A stretch of 14,688 nt of DNA, from positions 1-14,688 of the forward strand of contig JAEDEB010000051.1 in the NCBI GenBank assembly GCA_016293535.1. Direction: 5' to 3'. A model generated the notes under the pieces. That model was given only the letters and a program-made list of their open reading frames with translations, was not told the origin of the DNA and made no database searches. How positions within the stretch are numbered: the first letter of the stretch is position 1; every line of letters begins with the position of its first letter. Source of the stretch: Bacteroidales bacterium. Its GTDB lineage: Bacteria > Bacteroidota > Bacteroidia > Bacteroidales > UBA932. Positions 12,798 through 14,688 of this stretch are shown here, piece by piece. The translations under genes were made by a program, and so were the position numbers.

Positions 12798-14688
12798 ATG
12801 AAAACCGAAGTTCTGACTCTTGCGCTTGCAGCGCTTATGTTCTCGACCGGCATCACTGCCGACGCAGAGACAAAACACCGTTCCCGGAGCGAATTCCCGA
12901 GCTATGAAGGCCTCGTGATGGCCGGATATCAGGGATGGTTCCACAATCCGGATGGAGGAGAGATGTATTCCAATCCGGACGACATCAGGATTGACATGTG
13001 GCCTGACGTTACGGAATACGAGAAGACCTATCCTACAGCCTACCGTCACGCGGACGGATCCGTGGCCCGCTTCTTCTGCTCCGATGACGAGAGTACCGTC
13101 AAGCTCCATTTCAAATGGATGAAGCAGTACGGCCTCGACGGTGTCTTCGTACAGAGATTCTTCCACAATGCGATGCCGCGCAAGGACGGGAAGCGTGAAG
13201 CTACGGTACTCCGCCACTCGATGAAATATGCCCAGGCCTACCACAGGGCTGTCGCAGTGATGTACGACCTTTCCGGTCTCAGGCCGGGCAAGAACGACTG
13301 CATGCAGCTTGTCGACGACTGGAAGTACCTGGTGGACAGTGTGAAGGTGACAGACTACGGCCGTGACAACATGTATCTCTACCACAGGGAGAAGCCGCTG
13401 GTTGTAATCTGGGGCGTGGGTTTTCCTGACCGCCCATACGACATTAAGGACATAAGGCTTGACGAGTTCATCGATTTCCTCCACAACGACCCAGTATACG
13501 GCGGTTGCAGCGTGATGCTCGGAGTTCCGACCTACTGGCGTACCCTTGAGTACGACAGCGTCGAGGACCCGTATCTCCACGAGCTCATTAAGAAGTCCGA
13601 CATCATCCTTCCGTGGATGGTACAGAGGTTCTCCCCTCTGGTCCATTTCGACATGGACCGTTACCGCGATGTCATCCGCAAGGATATCGCCTGGTGCGAA
13701 GAGGCCGGCGTCGACTATGTTCCTCTGATTTATCCTGGCTTCAGCTGGCATAATCTCAGTGTCCATGCCGCCGGCGACGTCATCGGTGACGTGAAACCTG
13801 TCGCGAGCATACCGCGCCAGGGCGGCCGCTTCTACTGGTCCCAGGCATATACGGCCATAAAGGCTGGAGCAAAGATGCTCTATGTCGCGATGTTCGACGA
13901 GGTAAACGAGGGAACTGCCATATTCAAGGTCACTGACAATCCGCCGGTAAGCGAGAGCGCCCAGTTCGCAGATATGGACGGAATGCCTTCAGACCATTAT
14001 CTCTTCCTGACCGGCGAGGTTGCAAGGATGCTCCGCGGAGAAACCCCGCTTACCGACAAGATGCCTGTTGCCGCCAAGGTTGTCACTCCGGAAGGCGTGC
14101 TTTCCAGCCACATGGACGGGGATATGGCGGCCAATCCTTTCATTTCCCATCTCTACACGGCGGATCCTTCCGCCCACGTATGGGCTGACGGCCGTCTCTA
14201 TGTATATGCATCGCACGATATGGACCCGCCGAGGGGTTGCGACCTGATGGACAAGTACCACGTGTTCTCGACCGACGACATGGTCAACTGGGTCGACCAC
14301 GGCCAGATACTCGAAGCTGCAGATGTGCCTTGGGGGCGTCCTGAGGGCGGCTTCATGTGGGCTCCGGACTGTGCGTACCGCAATGGCAAATATTATTTCT
14401 ACTTCCCTCATCCTTGCGAGTCCCGCTGGCAGGATTCCTGGCGCATAGGCATTGCCGTGAGCCGCAAGCCGGCTTCCGACTTCAAGGTCAAGAAGTGGAT
14501 CGAGGGCATGCCTCCTTATATCGACCCTTGCGTGTTCATAGACGATGACGGACAGGCCTACATCTACAACGGCGGCAGCGCCCGCTGCTTCGGCGGAAAG
14601 CTGAAGAAGAACATGACCCAACTTGACGGGGAAATGGTCGAGATGCAGGGCCTTCACGATTTCCACGAGGGAACCTGGGTGTACAAGT
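12798..14688 (+). CDS. Two-domain glycosidase: GH71/99-like domain fused to a GH43 domain (3' truncated by window)
   Basis: The frame is open from ATG 12798 to the window edge (630 residues seen, no stop). Residues 1-23 form a plausible signal peptide ending near ADA. Residues 35 to about 415 are a GH71/99-like (alpha/beta)8 domain: MAGYQGWF (41-48), DGVFVQRFF (114-122) and FDEVNEGTAIF with Glu368 and Glu371 as candidate catalytic acids. Many Bacteroidales homologues are annotated 'xylosidase/arabinosidase'. From about 446 a GH43 five-bladed propeller begins, with the general base Asp456 in TADPSAHVW, APDCAY (522-527), the pKa-tuning Asp576 in YIDPCVF, and the acid Glu624 in HEGTWVYK at the very edge of the window. 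All three GH43 residues are thus present. GH43 enzymes usually release arabinose or xylose. It lies 53 bases after the GH2 gene. An ATG at 12787 leads to a stop after four codons and is not the start. Confidence 0.85.
   Translation, partial: MKTEVLTLALAALMFSTGITADAETKHRSRSEFPSYEGLVMAGYQGWFHNPDGGEMYSNPDDIRIDMWPDVTEYEKTYPTAYRHADGSVARFFCSDDESTVKLHFKWMKQYGLDGVFVQRFFHNAMPRKDGKREATVLRHSMKYAQAYHRAVAVMYDLSGLRPGKNDCMQLVDDWKYLVDSVKVTDYGRDNMYLYHREKPLVVIWGVGFPDRPYDIKDIRLDEFIDFLHNDPVYGGCSVMLGVPTYWRTLEYDSVEDPYLHELIKKSDIILPWMVQRFSPLVHFDMDRYRDVIRKDIAWCEEAGVDYVPLIYPGFSWHNLSVHAAGDVIGDVKPVASIPRQGGRFYWSQAYTAIKAGAKMLYVAMFDEVNEGTAIFKVTDNPPVSESAQFADMDGMPSDHYLFLTGEVARMLRGETPLTDKMPVAAKVVTPEGVLSSHMDGDMAANPFISHLYTADPSAHVWADGRLYVYASHDMDPPRGCDLMDKYHVFSTDDMVNWVDHGQILEAADVPWGRPEGGFMWAPDCAYRNGKYYFYFPHPCESRWQDSWRIGIAVSRKPASDFKVKKWIEGMPPYIDPCVFIDDDGQAYIYNGGSARCFGGKLKKNMTQLDGEMVEMQGLHDFHEGTWVYK

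Noticed and set aside
12645..13766. 373-codon minus-strand ORF opposite the GH2 end and the GH71/99-like domain
   Set aside because: It is antisense to genes with clear catalytic motifs, has no family signature, and is explained by codon bias at moderate GC.

Overview
The window looks like chromosomal DNA of a Bacteroidales bacterium with moderate to high GC, perhaps close to Rikenellaceae/Alistipes or related uncultured gut lineages; the genus is inference. Support comes from promoter-like boxes of the Bacteroidetes type (TTTG, about 20 bases, TAnnTTTG), starts without clear Shine-Dalgarno sites, the rplU-rpmA-serS order, an outer-membrane beta-barrel protein with a carboxypeptidase-regulatory N-domain, and a run of exported carbohydrate-active enzymes.

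Left arm (1-2298). The window opens in the 3' end of an Rpn-type (PD-(D/E)XK, 'recombination-promoting') nuclease gene whose tail carries a 12-bp tandem repeat coding for Gly-Arg-Glu-Glu. It converges on a minus-strand two-gene operon: an AAA/archaeal-type ATPase whose Walker A lysine is replaced by Thr, followed 18 bp later by a CobB/SIRT5-like sirtuin that has its catalytic His and its acyl-selective Tyr/Arg pair but lacks the zinc-binding cysteines. The gap between the convergent ends can fold into a three-way-junction-like structure.

Housekeeping core (2299-5068). Divergent promoters sit between the ATPase operon and rplU. rplU (L21) and rpmA (L27) form an operon that ends at a strong hairpin terminator. 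serS and ruvC then form a second operon behind their own promoter-like element.

Envelope and glycan arm (5069-14688). A 1003-residue outer-membrane beta-barrel protein with glycine-rich inserts ends at a clear terminator. A second plus-strand operon follows: a CotH-kinase-like lipoprotein, an exported GH2-family glycosidase 5 bp downstream, and an exported two-domain protein that joins a GH71/99-like domain to a GH43 five-bladed propeller and runs off the window just after its last predicted catalytic Glu. There is no SusC/SusD pair in view, so this is either a fragment of a polysaccharide-utilisation locus or a stand-alone set of glycan-processing enzymes.

The least explained items are the degenerate-ATPase/zinc-less-sirtuin operon beside an Rpn nuclease, the CotH-GH2-GH99/GH43 gene set, and the structured 317-394 region. 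All functions are read from motifs in the translated sequence; no database search was possible.
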